Positions 1 to 9,447 of a DNA stretch of 64,000 nt are shown here, piece by piece. Each line of letters opens with the position of its first letter. Position 1 is the stretch's first letter. Source of the DNA: Poecilobothrus nobilitatus (Eukaryota > Arthropoda > Insecta > Diptera > Dolichopodidae); NCBI GenBank assembly GCA_947095535.1, contig OX352772.1, positions 105,945,815 to 106,009,814 of the forward strand, written 5' to 3'. Under the pieces are notes generated by a model that saw only the letters and a program-made list of their open reading frames with translations, was not told the origin of the DNA and did not search any database. Position numbers and translations under genes: made by a program.

Positions 1-2
1 CA

Positions 3-893
3 CATTTGGAAGCATCTGGTTGGGAATTGGATAAACCAAATGTAAATGATTTTAGTAATTCTGGTTCTAAATCAAGACAAAAATCATACAACAATTCTAC
101 TGTAGTAGAATTAATGGGAAAATTACATGTAGATTTCTTCAATACTCCTAAATTACTTTTAAATAATGTTGACATTCGAATTGCTTTAGCCCTACAAAAA
201 CAGGATTTTTTTATTTTCTTTAACGATGCCGATGAAAGCTATTTAAAAATTCTCGAAGCTACGTTATACATGAAACATTTAACAATTAATCCTAGTATAT
301 TGATAGCACATAATACTGTATTGGAAAAGGCTAACGCGAAATATTTTTATACCAGAAGTGAAATCAAAACATTTACAATTCCAGCTAACACATCTAACAT
401 ATCATTGGATAATATATTTATAGGGCAAATACCAAAAGCTCTAGTATTTTGTATGGTTAATAATGAAAACTTCAATGGTAAGAGATCAAAAAATCCATAC
501 CATTTCGACCATCAAAATCTCACACAATTTCAATTATATGTGAATGGAGTGCCTACACCAAACTCTGCAATTGAAACAAGTTTTACACCGAATAATTCTT
601 GTAATTCTCGAGCATATTTAACATTATTTAGCGGAACAGGTATACATCATTCTGATAGAGGACATCAAATTTCAAAAGAATTATTTTCAAAAGGTTATAC
701 AATACTGGCTTTTGATTTATCACCAGACGGCTCGGGAACAGATACATGTCAGAGTTTATTAAACCAGGGAGTAGTAAAGATTGAAGCAAGACTCAGCTCT
801 CCATTAACTTCAACATTAACTTGTATTGTATTTGCAGAATTCGATGCTAATATCGAAATTGATAAAAATCGTAACGTCTACGTGAACATATAA
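3..893 (+). CDS. Polinton major capsid protein, F54H12.2-like, C-terminal part
   Basis: The C-terminal ~297 residues of a major capsid protein; the frame is open at the window edge, so the 5' part is missing. The family is the uncharacterised protein F54H12.2-like group found in arthropod Mavericks and predicted to form the double jelly-roll hexon-like capsomer. Recognisable stretches are GKLHVDFFN near residue 40, the block around NIFIGQIPKALV near 140, LFSGTGIHHSDRGHQIS near 210 and the closing IVFAEFDANIEID. No stop or frameshift is seen in the visible part. Its stop codon (891-893) lies inside the TATA box of the next gene. Family assignment is from remembered sequence patterns; confidence is high because several blocks match in order. 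Confidence 0.88.
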   Translation, partial: HLEASGWELDKPNVNDFSNSGSKSRQKSYNNSTVVELMGKLHVDFFNTPKLLLNNVDIRIALALQKQDFFIFFNDADESYLKILEATLYMKHLTINPSILIAHNTVLEKANAKYFYTRSEIKTFTIPANTSNISLDNIFIGQIPKALVFCMVNNENFNGKRSKNPYHFDHQNLTQFQLYVNGVPTPNSAIETSFTPNNSCNSRAYLTLFSGTGIHHSDRGHQISKELFSKGYTILAFDLSPDGSGTDTCQSLLNQGVVKIEARLSSPLTSTLTCIVFAEFDANIEIDKNRNVYVNI

Positions 894-924
894 AAGGAAG
901 TTTAGCGAACCATCTCTATTCATT
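889..924 (+). promoter_or_regulatory. Core promoter: TATA plus initiator for the 930 gene
   Basis: TATAAAAG at 889-896 and TCATT at 920-924, about 33 bases apart, just before the ATG at 930. This is the spacing of an RNA polymerase II TATA/initiator pair. The TATA box overlaps the stop codon of the capsid gene. Confidence 0.55.
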
Positions 925-929
925 TCACA

Positions 930-1295
930 ATGACATGTGCTCTAGTAGATTTATCGTTCTGTACGGACGATAACAATACAATATTTGTAAAAAATATTGC
1001 TGTGGCTGGTATTAAAGAAAAATGTAAAACTATTGTAAAAGAATTAAAGTATAAATTTCCTGTTAGAGATTTGAAAAAAACAGATATTGAGAATTACTCT
1101 TTTGGACATATCGATAACGAAAAAGTAACTAATAACTTAATAAATTTGCTTGAAAAATTCGATATAGTCTTAACAAATGGAAAACTTAAAGCAGAATTTT
1201 TAACAACATTTGTACGAGGAAATACTCGACTAATTGATATTTCCCGTTTGCAAGAAAATGAATACACTTCAGATTTCAAAGGTTCTGAAATGTAA
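930..1295 (+). CDS. Unrecognised Polinton protein, copy A of a three-member family
   Basis: 121 residues from an ATG preceded by a TATA/initiator pair. I do not recognise a named family. It looks like a short, diverged relative of the proteins at 2,351-2,848 and 48,292-48,771: a start of the form (V/I)-D-(L/I), then FVKNIAV where the others have FIIKEIA or FLKEFAL, a middle segment, a hydrophobic strand ending in (N/K)-G-x-x-K, and a later (I)DISRL where the others have INLD. It lacks the C-terminal C-x2-H/CA motif of the others because the frame ends earlier. The last 38 bases overlap the protease start. The layout vaguely recalls an RNase H-like exonuclease fold, but that is inference and the acidic residues are not conserved. 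Gene reality is fairly sure, function unknown. Confidence 0.65.
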   Translation: MTCALVDLSFCTDDNNTIFVKNIAVAGIKEKCKTIVKELKYKFPVRDLKKTDIENYSFGHIDNEKVTNNLINLLEKFDIVLTNGKLKAEFLTTFVRGNTRLIDISRLQENEYTSDFKGSEM

Positions 1296-1713
1296 TAAGT
1301 TAACACATAAAATATTTAGAGGCGTTTATGCTCTTGATAAATTACCAAAACAAGTTTCAAAACCTAGTATTTTGGTGGTAAATACCGATAATTCTAATGA
1401 AAAGGGAACACATTGGTTAGCAATATTTGTTCCTGTGCAAGGGTGTGCAGAATATTTTGATTCATTTGGAAATCCCCCGTTTCACAATGAGATTATAAAA
1501 TTTCTACAAAATCAATCAACATGTTTTGTTTTCAACAATAAGCGTTTACAAAGTAATTTAACATCTGTTTGCGGACATTATTGTTGTGTATATCTATGGA
1601 TGCGAAGTTCCTGTAAAAGCATAAAATATTTTCTTAATTTATTCGACACATCATCCCCACTTAAAAACGATAAAAAAATACAAAGAATATTTCGAAAAAT
1701 TTTTAAAAAATGA
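1258..1713 (+). CDS. Adenain-like cysteine protease (maturation protease)
   Basis: 151 residues from ATG 1258, overlapping the upstream gene by 38 bases in another frame. It carries the catalytic layout of adenovirus-type/ULP1-fold cysteine proteases: His in GTHWLAIF, the acidic residue in YFDSFG, and the nucleophile Cys in the SVCGHYC block near residue 105. In Polintons and adenoviruses this enzyme processes capsid and core precursors. No stop or frameshift is visible, and the length is normal for Polinton proteases. The start at 1258 is preferred over earlier non-ATG positions because the homologous part begins right after it. The neighbouring capsid gene and polymerase fit the role. Confidence 0.88.
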   Translation: MNTLQISKVLKCNKLTHKIFRGVYALDKLPKQVSKPSILVVNTDNSNEKGTHWLAIFVPVQGCAEYFDSFGNPPFHNEIIKFLQNQSTCFVFNNKRLQSNLTSVCGHYCCVYLWMRSSCKSIKYFLNLFDTSSPLKNDKKIQRIFRKIFKK

Positions 1714-1724
1714 GGGAGAAAAAA

Positions 1725-1759
1725 TATAAATACAAAATTCTAAAATAGAATTCATCAGT
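1725..1759 (+). promoter_or_regulatory. Core promoter: TATAAATA plus TCAGT for the 1773 gene
   Basis: TATAAATA at 1725-1732 and the arthropod initiator TCAGT at 1755-1759, with the initiator A about 32 bases from the TATA start. The ATG follows at 1773. Motif and spacing both match the arthropod consensus. Confidence 0.65.
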
Positions 1760-1772
1760 TAAAACAAGAAAA

Positions 1773-2354
1773 ATGGAGCAATCAACAAATTCGGAAGTCA
1801 TTGAAAAACAAAAAAGTGAACCTCCGCAAAATCTTTTGTTAAGCTATATCTATTATTTGGATAAAAAACAAACAACAAAAATACAAATTGGATTTAATGT
1901 TGAAAATTTTGCTGCAACAATAATTTTCCAACGTCATCAAAAAGTCATTTGTGAGATGAATTATTTGGCGTGGTATGCCTTTTATCAAGATTTTACTAAC
2001 AACCAACATAAATTAAATTCAAAAGGATTTGCGCTAACATTTAATCATACCGGGAAAACTAAAAAAATTACATTGCAGTTAGATGAGTACACCCGCTTTT
2101 GTCTTATGTTAGACTTTATACAAGCAGTGATGTCATATAACAACGGAGCTGAACTTAATATAAGAGAATATGTATTCAAATATTTTGAGAGATGTATTGA
2201 AAAGAATAAACTAAGATTGGAACAAGAAGATTTCTACATTCCAATGAATTTACACATAGCTCAGTGTAATTATTCCAGACTATTTTATGAAATACCTATG
2301 TTTTTGTCAGAAAAATTATCTTGGTCAACAATAAATAAAACAAATATTTTTTAA
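1773..2354 (+). CDS. Unrecognised Polinton protein, 193 aa
   Basis: An intact frame from ATG 1773 directly behind a TATA/TCAGT promoter. I do not recognise the product. It is lysine- and asparagine-rich at the N-terminus, then mixed alpha/beta-looking, with no membrane segment, signal peptide, zinc motif or coiled coil that I can see. A central part has alternating hydrophobic residues (KIQIGFNVENFAATIIF near residue 40) and the middle third is helix-like with aromatic residues. Its stop codon overlaps the stop of the convergent gene at 2351-2848, so the two mRNAs must overlap at their 3' ends unless they end in the shared AT-rich bases. It lies where other Polintons carry lineage-specific late genes. 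Function unknown. Confidence 0.7.
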   Translation: MEQSTNSEVIEKQKSEPPQNLLLSYIYYLDKKQTTKIQIGFNVENFAATIIFQRHQKVICEMNYLAWYAFYQDFTNNQHKLNSKGFALTFNHTGKTKKITLQLDEYTRFCLMLDFIQAVMSYNNGAELNIREYVFKYFERCIEKNKLRLEQEDFYIPMNLHIAQCNYSRLFYEIPMFLSEKLSWSTINKTNIF

Positions 2355-2848
2355 AACCAATTATTTTCTTTTATTAAATACATATATAAATTCATACAAT
2401 TTTTTACAGCACATCTTTTTAAATTTTCAGTAATGTTATGGTGAGGGCAAATGGTTGTGAAATTCTTTAGTTTCTGAAGAGATGGAATGTCATTATCTAA
2501 GTTGATAACTTCTACTGAACTCGAAACAAATTTATCTAAAAATTCCTTTTTCTGGTACCCCTTTACGTAAACGACGTCGAATGAATTTAAATGTTCCTTT
2601 AAGGTATTTTTAATTGCTGAATATTCTATAAAACCATCATCCCAGTCAAGACCATTTATTTGTGTTTTATTGAATTCATTTTGCTGTTTAACATCAGTAT
2701 TTAACTCTTCGAACGAATAAGGTGCTTTAAACATAAATAGCATTGGTATCAGTGACCCATCAGCTATCAAAGCAAATTCCTTCAAGAAATATTGCTTTTT
2801 ATTTCCAACAGTAAATTGTAAATCTGCTACTGCCTTCCTGCTGCTCAT
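2351..2848 (-). CDS. Unrecognised Polinton protein, copy B of a three-member family
   Basis: 165 residues on the minus strand, intact, start ATG at 2848. It aligns by eye with the protein at 48,292-48,771 of the second Polinton. Shared marks in order: D-(L/I)-Q-x-F near the N-terminus, F-L-K-E-(F/I)-A, a G-(L/F)-x-W-(D/N)-(D/N)-G block, V-V-Y-V-K-G-x-(Q/E)-K, V-I-N-L-D, and a C-terminal C-x2-H...C-A-x-x-N motif. The order (Asp-containing strand, KG strand, C/H-rich end) suggests an RNase H-like or DEDD-exonuclease-derived fold, but the usual catalytic acids are not all present. Upstream on the minus strand a TATAAAT (2894-2888) and TCAGG (2859-2855) could form a promoter. It sits between the capsid-side genes and the polymerase. 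Function unknown. Confidence 0.72.
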   Translation of the reverse strand: MSSRKAVADLQFTVGNKKQYFLKEFALIADGSLIPMLFMFKAPYSFEELNTDVKQQNEFNKTQINGLDWDDGFIEYSAIKNTLKEHLNSFDVVYVKGYQKKEFLDKFVSSSVEVINLDNDIPSLQKLKNFTTICPHHNITENLKRCAVKNCMNLYMYLIKENNWF

Positions 2849-2929
2849 TTTGTACCTGACTATTTTAAAATAGCTTGAAATCCTATAATTTATAACTAAT
2901 ACGATTTAAAAAGAGTGGAAAAAAAAAGG

Positions 2930-3105
2930 GGAAGGGAGCCTTTAGCAGTAGCATAAACCGATACCGGACCCTCAAAGACAGATACCGGACATCCGGGGAC
3001 CCCATCCAGAATCAAGAAAAGGGGCGCCTGATTCAGGCCCCGCTTTAAAGGGACCGAACCTCAGGGGACCGGATATCGACTCTCCAGAAACAAGGGTTGA
3101 TTTAA
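2930..3105. other. GC-rich junction segment replacing the polymerase domain
   Basis: About 175 bases that are clearly richer in G and C than everything around them, with repeated GATACCGGA and ACCGGA words (for example near 2,961, 2,979 and 3,060). It abuts the point where similarity to polymerase B stops. No known element is recognised in it. It may be filler from a deletion repair or a fragment of an unrelated repeat. Confidence 0.6.
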
Positions 3106-4834
3106 ATGTCATTGTATCAGGACTATAGTAGTGCATAAGTGGTATTGGCCCAACATAATTTATATTTTCTGATGTATTGAACAAATGAGGAAAATAACCT
3201 TTTTTTAAATCAGTTGATAAATCGAAAGCTTTAGGAAGTTGTGATAGTGGCATTGCAAAATAATTCATAGAATCTAAAAACCTTATATTTTTAATCTGCA
3301 TCTGAATAATTTTTGTACCCCTCATGATTAATTTTGGCTCTATCTCACTTTTATGCAGCAATTCATTTAAAATAAACTGGTGATCAAAACTTTGTCCATT
3401 ATGAGCTATTACAACAACTTGTTTAAATTTTTTAGCCATTTTAAAAATGTAATCAACTAAATTTGGAATTACATTTGTGTCAAAAACTGTTGTTCTAAAA
3501 CCACATTTAGAACAAAAATGTAACTTCTCTTCTTTTATGCAATGATGACATCTTATACTAAGAACACATAAATTAGGTTCATGTAGTTTAATATCTTCAT
3601 TATTGTTTTTAACTAGCGTTTTTTCTTGCATTGTTTCTAGATCGTAAAAGATAAACACAAAATCATTAATTTTTGGTTTGCTCTTATCTACAATAATATA
3701 ACAAAAATGATTTTTTTCTACACTTTTGTTACAATTTTTACAAAAAACAGTATCACATTTATGTGGTGAATCAATCTTTCTAAAATATGTTTTAAAACAA
3801 ATTAAGCATTTGTGAAATTTTTGACATGTAGTAACTGTTTTATGATTTTCAAAACATTTTCCACCTCGGAATGATCGTTTGCAATAGTTGCATGTAATAG
3901 TTGTAGGTATATTATTACATGCAGGAGACTGTCGACAACAAATACAGATACCTTCACAATTATGATAATTTGCGTAACCTACATTACATTTTTTACAGTA
4001 ATGGTTAATGCAAAAAACCGCTGTCAGCGAAATAATAACGTTAAAGTGATTTTCGTAATATAATAAATTAATTCTTTTGCCATCGTTTTTACCTTCAAAA
4101 ATTATATTTTTGTTATTAGCATAATCGTAAACAACGATGTTATATTCATCCCCATAATAATCCTGTATTTTTTTAAGTTCAGATATTCCTGCACTTTGCG
4201 TTATATTTAATTTTGTTTTTACCATCAGCTCTAATGCTAGATTTTTCTGCATCTTCTGTGTATCTTGGCGAATTTTTTTATAATTCATGTCACCATCTAT
4301 AAAAGCTTTTCCTACTACAATAGCTCGGAGTAAGCAAAGATTATCATTATTTTTAATGACAACAATGGCTGTTCGTTTTAAACTTTCTTCATTGAAAGTA
4401 AAATAATTTCTCCCTCGTCCACTTCCAGAAGGCAACCGTACAGTTGTAGTTGTTAGTTGAAAAGAATCAGTATTCAGGCCCTCCGAATTACTTTGGAATA
4501 TTTTACTTATTAGTTCCCAAATATCTTCAAACTTCACTGAACTTGCAAGCTTAAAATTCATCCAACCTGGAGTTCTCTGTTGAAAGTTATCAGCAAAAAA
4601 TACTATACCAATGAGATCATTCGGTTCAACGTTTTCCACCGAATATATAACTATTTGATTAATGGCTTCTTTAGTATATGCCAATATATCTTCTTCATTT
4701 GGAGCTTTTCTTATTTTGAATGTAATTTTTCTCGACATAACTCCAAACTTTTTCAAAAACTGACTTTTTTCTTCTATAATTATGAATTTGGAAGACTCCT
4801 CTAAATATTTCTCTAATATTTGTTTCTTGGCCAT
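2972..4834 (-). pseudogene. polB: Protein-primed DNA polymerase B, truncated after the exonuclease domain
   Basis: 620 residues open from ATG 4834. Order: an N-terminal domain with a DNLCLLRAI block (Cys near residue 167) and a His near 258; a cysteine/histidine-rich zone from about 275 to 385 with several C-x2-C pairs typical of Maverick polymerases; then the 3'-5' exonuclease with ExoI F-Y-D-L-E-T (near 400) and ExoII A-H-N-G-Q-S-F-D (near 480). Similarity stops near residue 578 at a Y-S-P-D-T-M block. The last ~42 residues come from GC-rich DNA and resemble nothing in the family. The palm motifs (D-x2-SLY-like, K-x3-N-x-YG, D-T-D-S), which should follow, are absent, so it cannot polymerise. 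In an intact Polinton this enzyme copies the element from a protein primer. Confidence 0.88.
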
Positions 4835-5600
4835 TTTTCTCAGTATTGATTTGGTATGTTTATACGACTTTTTTTTTTTGTTAATGATAATATATAACTA
4901 ATTAACCATGTTTTTATACCAATATTAAAAGGGATAGGAAATTTTCCATACATATTTTTAAAAACTAGGAAATGAATCAAATAGACAGTAAAATTAACAT
5001 TGCCACTCCACATTACAGCTTGTTTACATTTTACAACTCAAATTTGCATAATACTAGTAATTTCCTAGAACATAATAACTCTTGTTATATATTATAAAAA
5101 TTTTTCAAATTATATTTCAATTATATTAATTCATATTATATAAAAATTAATTTACGTGTTTTTCGTTTTACAATTCATTATTAAATTATTTGCATAATAC
5201 ATAGTTGTTATTAATAACATATCTCAAATTTGCATAATAGAAAGTAATTTACAAGAATCTATAATAAATCTTGTTCTATATTAAATTTTTTCTTATTTTT
5301 TTTTATAAAACATAACAATTAATCACTAAATACAAATTTTTTCTCTCGATTTTATACATACAACCTATACTATAAATTATTTTTTGTTTTTTTTTTTTTT
5401 TTTTTTTATATCGTTCAGATTAAAATAAAAACTAAGATACAATAACAAGTTCAATATCTGCATTTTATTTATCTCATAAATAACAACTGTATTTTTTGCG
5501 CTAATATTATGTTACAATACCTGATTGACCGTGAAAGCTTTTTATTGAAAAAATAAGATACATTTTTATTATTTAAAATAACCTATATGTTACTATACTA
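4835..5600. other. AT-rich region upstream of polymerase B
   Basis: Very AT-rich sequence with no coding signal. A TATAAAC on the minus strand near 4,858-4,864 could be the polymerase promoter. The words AATTTGCATAAT recur at about 5,041, 5,190 and 5,226, linking this stretch to the repeats that follow. Confidence 0.5.
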
Positions 5601-6160
5601 TCATAACAAGATCATTGCACTTACTTATCCTACATTATCTCGTTTACCTTCTATATTATTTACAAAAGCTTTTTCCGGAAACTAATTATGCAACCGGTAA
5701 CAAATACTAGATATTATAACACCTGTTTAGATCATTGCACTTACTTGTTCTACATTATTTAGTTTACCTTTCAATATTATTTCCAAACACACTTAGTAAA
5801 AGCTTTTTATTAAAAAATAAAATAAATTCTTGCATACTATTTATATAGTCTATGTTATTATAGTACAACACCTGTTTAGGTCATTGCACTATCTACTTGT
5901 TCCATATTATCTAGTTGACCTTCTATATTATTTACAAACACTTTTCCGGAAACTAATTATGCAAACGCCAATCACGACATCTAATTTGCTACCTGTTTTT
6001 TTACACTACAACATTCCTTAAAAAAGCTCTCAACAACAAAGTAAACGCCCAAGGTCATTGACCTAATTTGCATAATTATTTTCCCATGCCAAAGCGCTAC
6101 TATTACTTTGACCTAATTTGCATAATTATTTTCCCATGCCAAAGCGCTACTATTACTACT
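5600..6160. repeat. Subterminal direct repeats of Polinton 1
   Basis: Imperfect units beginning with GATCATTGCAC or GGTCATTGCAC at 5,610, 5,730 and 5,879 (spacing about 120 and 149 bases), each followed by TTACCTTC/TTGACCTTC-like and AAACTAATTATGCAA words. From about 6,060 to 6,160 there is a near-perfect double copy of a ~50-base unit containing CCCATGCCAAAGCGCTAC. Their place outside the polymerase start fits the terminal region of a Polinton, but a matching left terminus is not in the window. Confidence 0.55.
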
Positions 6161-6212
6161 TACATTTGCTCATTATTCATGAATTAACTTTTTGAAATTA
6201 TTGAGATACGTA

Positions 6213-6325
6213 ATTCCGCGGTGGCTCTGCGGATATTTACTTAAGGCCTTTGTTAAACGTGTGGCGTATCAACCAAGAGAGTCTAGTTTCAAATCCTGCA
6301 CAGATTTAAAAAAAAAAATAAATTA
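6213..6325 (+). repeat. tRNA-related SINE or tRNA retropseudogene
   Basis: TGGCTCTGCGG (6222-6232) fits the tRNA A box with one mismatch, and GTTTCAAATCC (6286-6296) fits the B box with two. An A-rich tail starts at 6,308. No clean cloverleaf can be folded by eye, so it is not a working tRNA. Confidence 0.4.
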
Positions 6326-6634
6326 TTGTAGAAGTAATTTTCATTTATAGTTTTCAAATCAAATGTGACATATGTAGGTATGTTTGAAAATCATTTCTTT
6401 CTATTTCACTTAGTTTTTAATATGTATCTTTTATAATTATGTATTTTATTTAAAATTTACTAGTTAATAAAAATATAATATAACTAAAATGCTAAAATAT
6501 TGGCGCGCTAGCTACAAAACTTACATAGTGAATACATACAAAACATTTTTCGGTTTAGTTTACTTCAATTCAAACGACGAATTTTAGTTCAGTTCATCGT
6601 TCAAAATAACAAATTTGTATATACTTTTTAGCTT
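6326..6634. other. AT-rich spacer without a gene
   Basis: No coding signal, repeat or RNA feature is seen between the SINE-like tail and the DINE-like copy. Confidence 0.5.
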
Positions 6635-7406
6635 ATTTTTATACCCGTATGAACTATGTTCAAGGGTATAACAAATTTGCCATTACGTTTGTGACACCTT
6701 AAAGCAGTCGAGCTAGATATAGTTTCAAAGGTATGGATCGGCTCAGAATCGAATTCTGATTCGATTAAGCCATGTACGTCCGTTCGTCCGTCCGTCCGCA
6801 CGATAACTCAAAAAATAAAAGAGCTAGGAGGCTGAAAAATTTTTTACGTCACTTTTGCAAAATTGTTAGTTTTGCTATTTAAATCCAACATTTTCGGTCG
6901 ACGGGTTCGGGTAGCTGCCATACAACTTCTTTCTTTAAATGGAAATAACCCAATGTCTATTCAATCTAGGTATCTGAAATTTTGCAAATGATGATCCAGT
7001 TTTATGGCAACAACTTCTGTAAAATTTGGTTGTGATGATATGACAGGTTCGGATAGTTGCCCTAAAACTTCACTTTTTAAATGAAAATAACTCATGTCTA
7101 TTGAAGCTAGCTATCTGAAATTTAGTGAAAAAGTGTCGAGTTGCATACCAAAAACTTTTGTAAAATTTGATTGGTCTAAAGCAGTCGGTTCAGGCTTCTT
7201 GCATTTCTTGGAACTTAATGAAGCTAGGCGCAATAGATTCGGGTAGCTGTCATACAACTCCACAATTTACATAAATATATCTCTGTAGTTCGGTACTAAA
7301 ACATCTGAATGTTTTTAAAAGATGATCAAGTTTTATAGAAACAGGATATATTACGTTCATACGGGTATCCCAGAGTTGACACAGTCTACTCTACTGCACT
7401 CGTTTT
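6635..7406 (+). mobile_element. DINE-1/Helentron-like non-autonomous element, copy A
   Basis: Subterminal inverted repeats ATACCCGTATGAAC near 6,641 and GTTCATACGGGTAT near 7,355 match over 14 bases. A (GTCC)n core lies at about 6,775-6,800, and a 3' tip ends in CACTCGTTTTC. This layout (subterminal repeats, microsatellite near the 5' end, hairpin near the 3' end) is that of DINE-1/Helentron-type repeats. It is diverged from copies B to D. Confidence 0.6.
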
Positions 7407-9447
7407 CTTATAAACATACTATAATATTATCTGCTATTACAATATGTCTATATATCATTTTTATGCATCTATAGAAAAACTATATTTGTTATAAGAAAGG
7501 TAAAAATAAAATTATTGAAATGAACAAAATGCATTCAAAATTTTAAAAACAACAACAATTTTTTTTTTTTTTTGTTTTTAATTTTTATTTGGTTCTTTAA
7601 AAATTAGAAAAAAAAACTTGTAAACTGGTATACTCAATATTAATAATATAACAATATTATAACTATAAATAAAACTTATACCAGAAATTATATACGAGTA
7701 TATATAGACCTTATACATAAAAAGTTTGATAATGTGATAAAATATTTGATAAATATTGATTATATTTGTCCTACCAGATGTAGACAGGGATATTAATTTC
7801 ACAAGCAATTTTTAACTTTCATTACAAAAATTTTTGTATGGGATTGAATGTCTGTTAGTATATAGTCTTTGCTTATACTTATAATGTAGAGTCTTTGCCT
7901 AAATATATCGAAATTTATATTAAAATAAAATTCAAAATTTTTCTACTCATGCAATTTTCTATTTCAACAAAACTACAAGTTTCAACTCGAATTTTTAACT
8001 ATTTTTTTCATAAAATCGCAACTAACAATAGTTTCAGGCCATGACCTGAAAACGTTCGATTGCATTAGTGCACATATTCAAACAAGTGTAAAATTTCATT
8101 TTAAACAATTTATTTTGTTCTTATATTTTTTTTTTCGAAAAAATTTCCATTTTAAACAATTTTCATTACGAGTTATGAAATATTGGTTTAAAATGGTTTA
8201 TGAAATATTTCCCAATTGGTTATGAAATATTTCCCAAAATAAGCCGAAATTTACATTAAAATAAAATTTGGAATTTTTCCTACAACATATCAAAAATTTA
8301 GCTTTCAACTCGTAATTTTAACTTAATGTTCGTCTTTTTAGTTATTTTGCTCTTGCTTTTTGGCAAGTAAAATAAAAGAATTTTTTTCCCCAAATATAAA
8401 AGTGGGATTGAAAGTTTTGTTTGAAAGCTTTTTAAAATAACCTAAAATTTATTAAAAATTATTGTGCGAATGAGGTAAGAAAATTTAAATTAATATCGAG
8501 TTTTCATATTTTTAGGTTCATTAAAAGTATATAAATTATATATCAAAATATAATTTCGAAATATTGTGAAAAAATTAAATTTCCATTCGTAGTTTTTGGA
8601 AATGAAAACATATGTTATGAAAACATATGTTTTTTTATATAAATTTTTATTTTTTTTCTTTTCTTTTTCTTTTATTTATTTTTTACTAACTAAAATGATT
8701 TTTAAATCACATTTACACATTATACATAAAGCTTTTCTATATACAATAAATATTATATATCTATACATGTTACACTTATATATTAAAATTATTTTAAATT
8801 GCCCATTTGAATTCATAATTTATAAATATTCATTTTCTTTCATTACTCAATATTCAAACATTATGTTTTCCAATTTAAATAATCTAAAAAGCCTTGTTTA
8901 CCAATTGGCCTCCATTACTTTTGCTACAATTATCCAAAATAAAAAAATTATAACACATAAAATAAATAATAAATACAGCATTAAATTTTGCATTAATTTT
9001 ATTATTTATATTCTTTTATAATTTTGCTAAAGATTTTTCTATTTCACATCTAAATTTCATACAAAATCTAAAATATTTACAAAGTATTTTACAATATATA
9101 TTTTTTATATTTACTACATATTATATACATGTTTCATTATTTGTTTATCATTATTGTTTATTCACTTTTTCTATGTACACAATTAATCATTTGATGAACT
9201 TGGATAGGTTATGTAAATGCCAACATAAGCACATGATATACATATTACATGGACTTATGCCTGCACATACTAAACATTTCTTCTATTTAAATTTAAATAA
9301 CACATTTCTTTGTATTTTTAATTTTAAAATTTTGTACTTTAATTTTTTAACTATAACCATTAATAATTCACAATTATTCTATTATTATTTCACTCATCCA
9401 CTCTTTCCTTCTCCATTTATCAAATAATTTTTATTTACAACTGTTCA
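7407..9447. other. AT-rich intergenic stretch
   Basis: No gene supported. Open frames here (for example 8,596-9,021) are low-complexity AT translations. A few local duplications occur, such as TTATGAAATATT repeated near 8,173-8,230, and a near-repeated segment at about 7,905-7,945 and 8,248-8,285. The 5' part of the following LINE may begin inside this stretch. Confidence 0.5.

Larger units (their letters stand above)
1..6180. mobile_element. Polinton/Maverick element 1 (partial, right part)
   Basis: The segment holds a double-jelly-roll capsid gene, an adenovirus-type protease and a protein-primed polymerase B, the diagnostic gene set of Polintons. Plus-strand capsid-side genes converge on the minus-strand polymerase near 2,350. 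The left part (integrase, ATPase, penton) lies outside the window. The outer limit near 6.18 kb is inferred from the end of the repeats that follow the polymerase start; no partner terminal repeat can be compared. The capsid type differs from that of the second Polinton at 25.9-55.6 kb, so the two are separate lineages. Confidence 0.85.

Noticed and set aside
6213..6325. Functional tRNA gene
   Set aside because: A and B box matches are imperfect and no acceptor or anticodon stem can be formed by eye; a poly-A tail points to a retroposed copy.
8596..9021. 141-residue hydrophobic frame
   Set aside because: Ile/Phe/Tyr/Asn-rich translation of AT-rich DNA with no family, promoter or codon signal.
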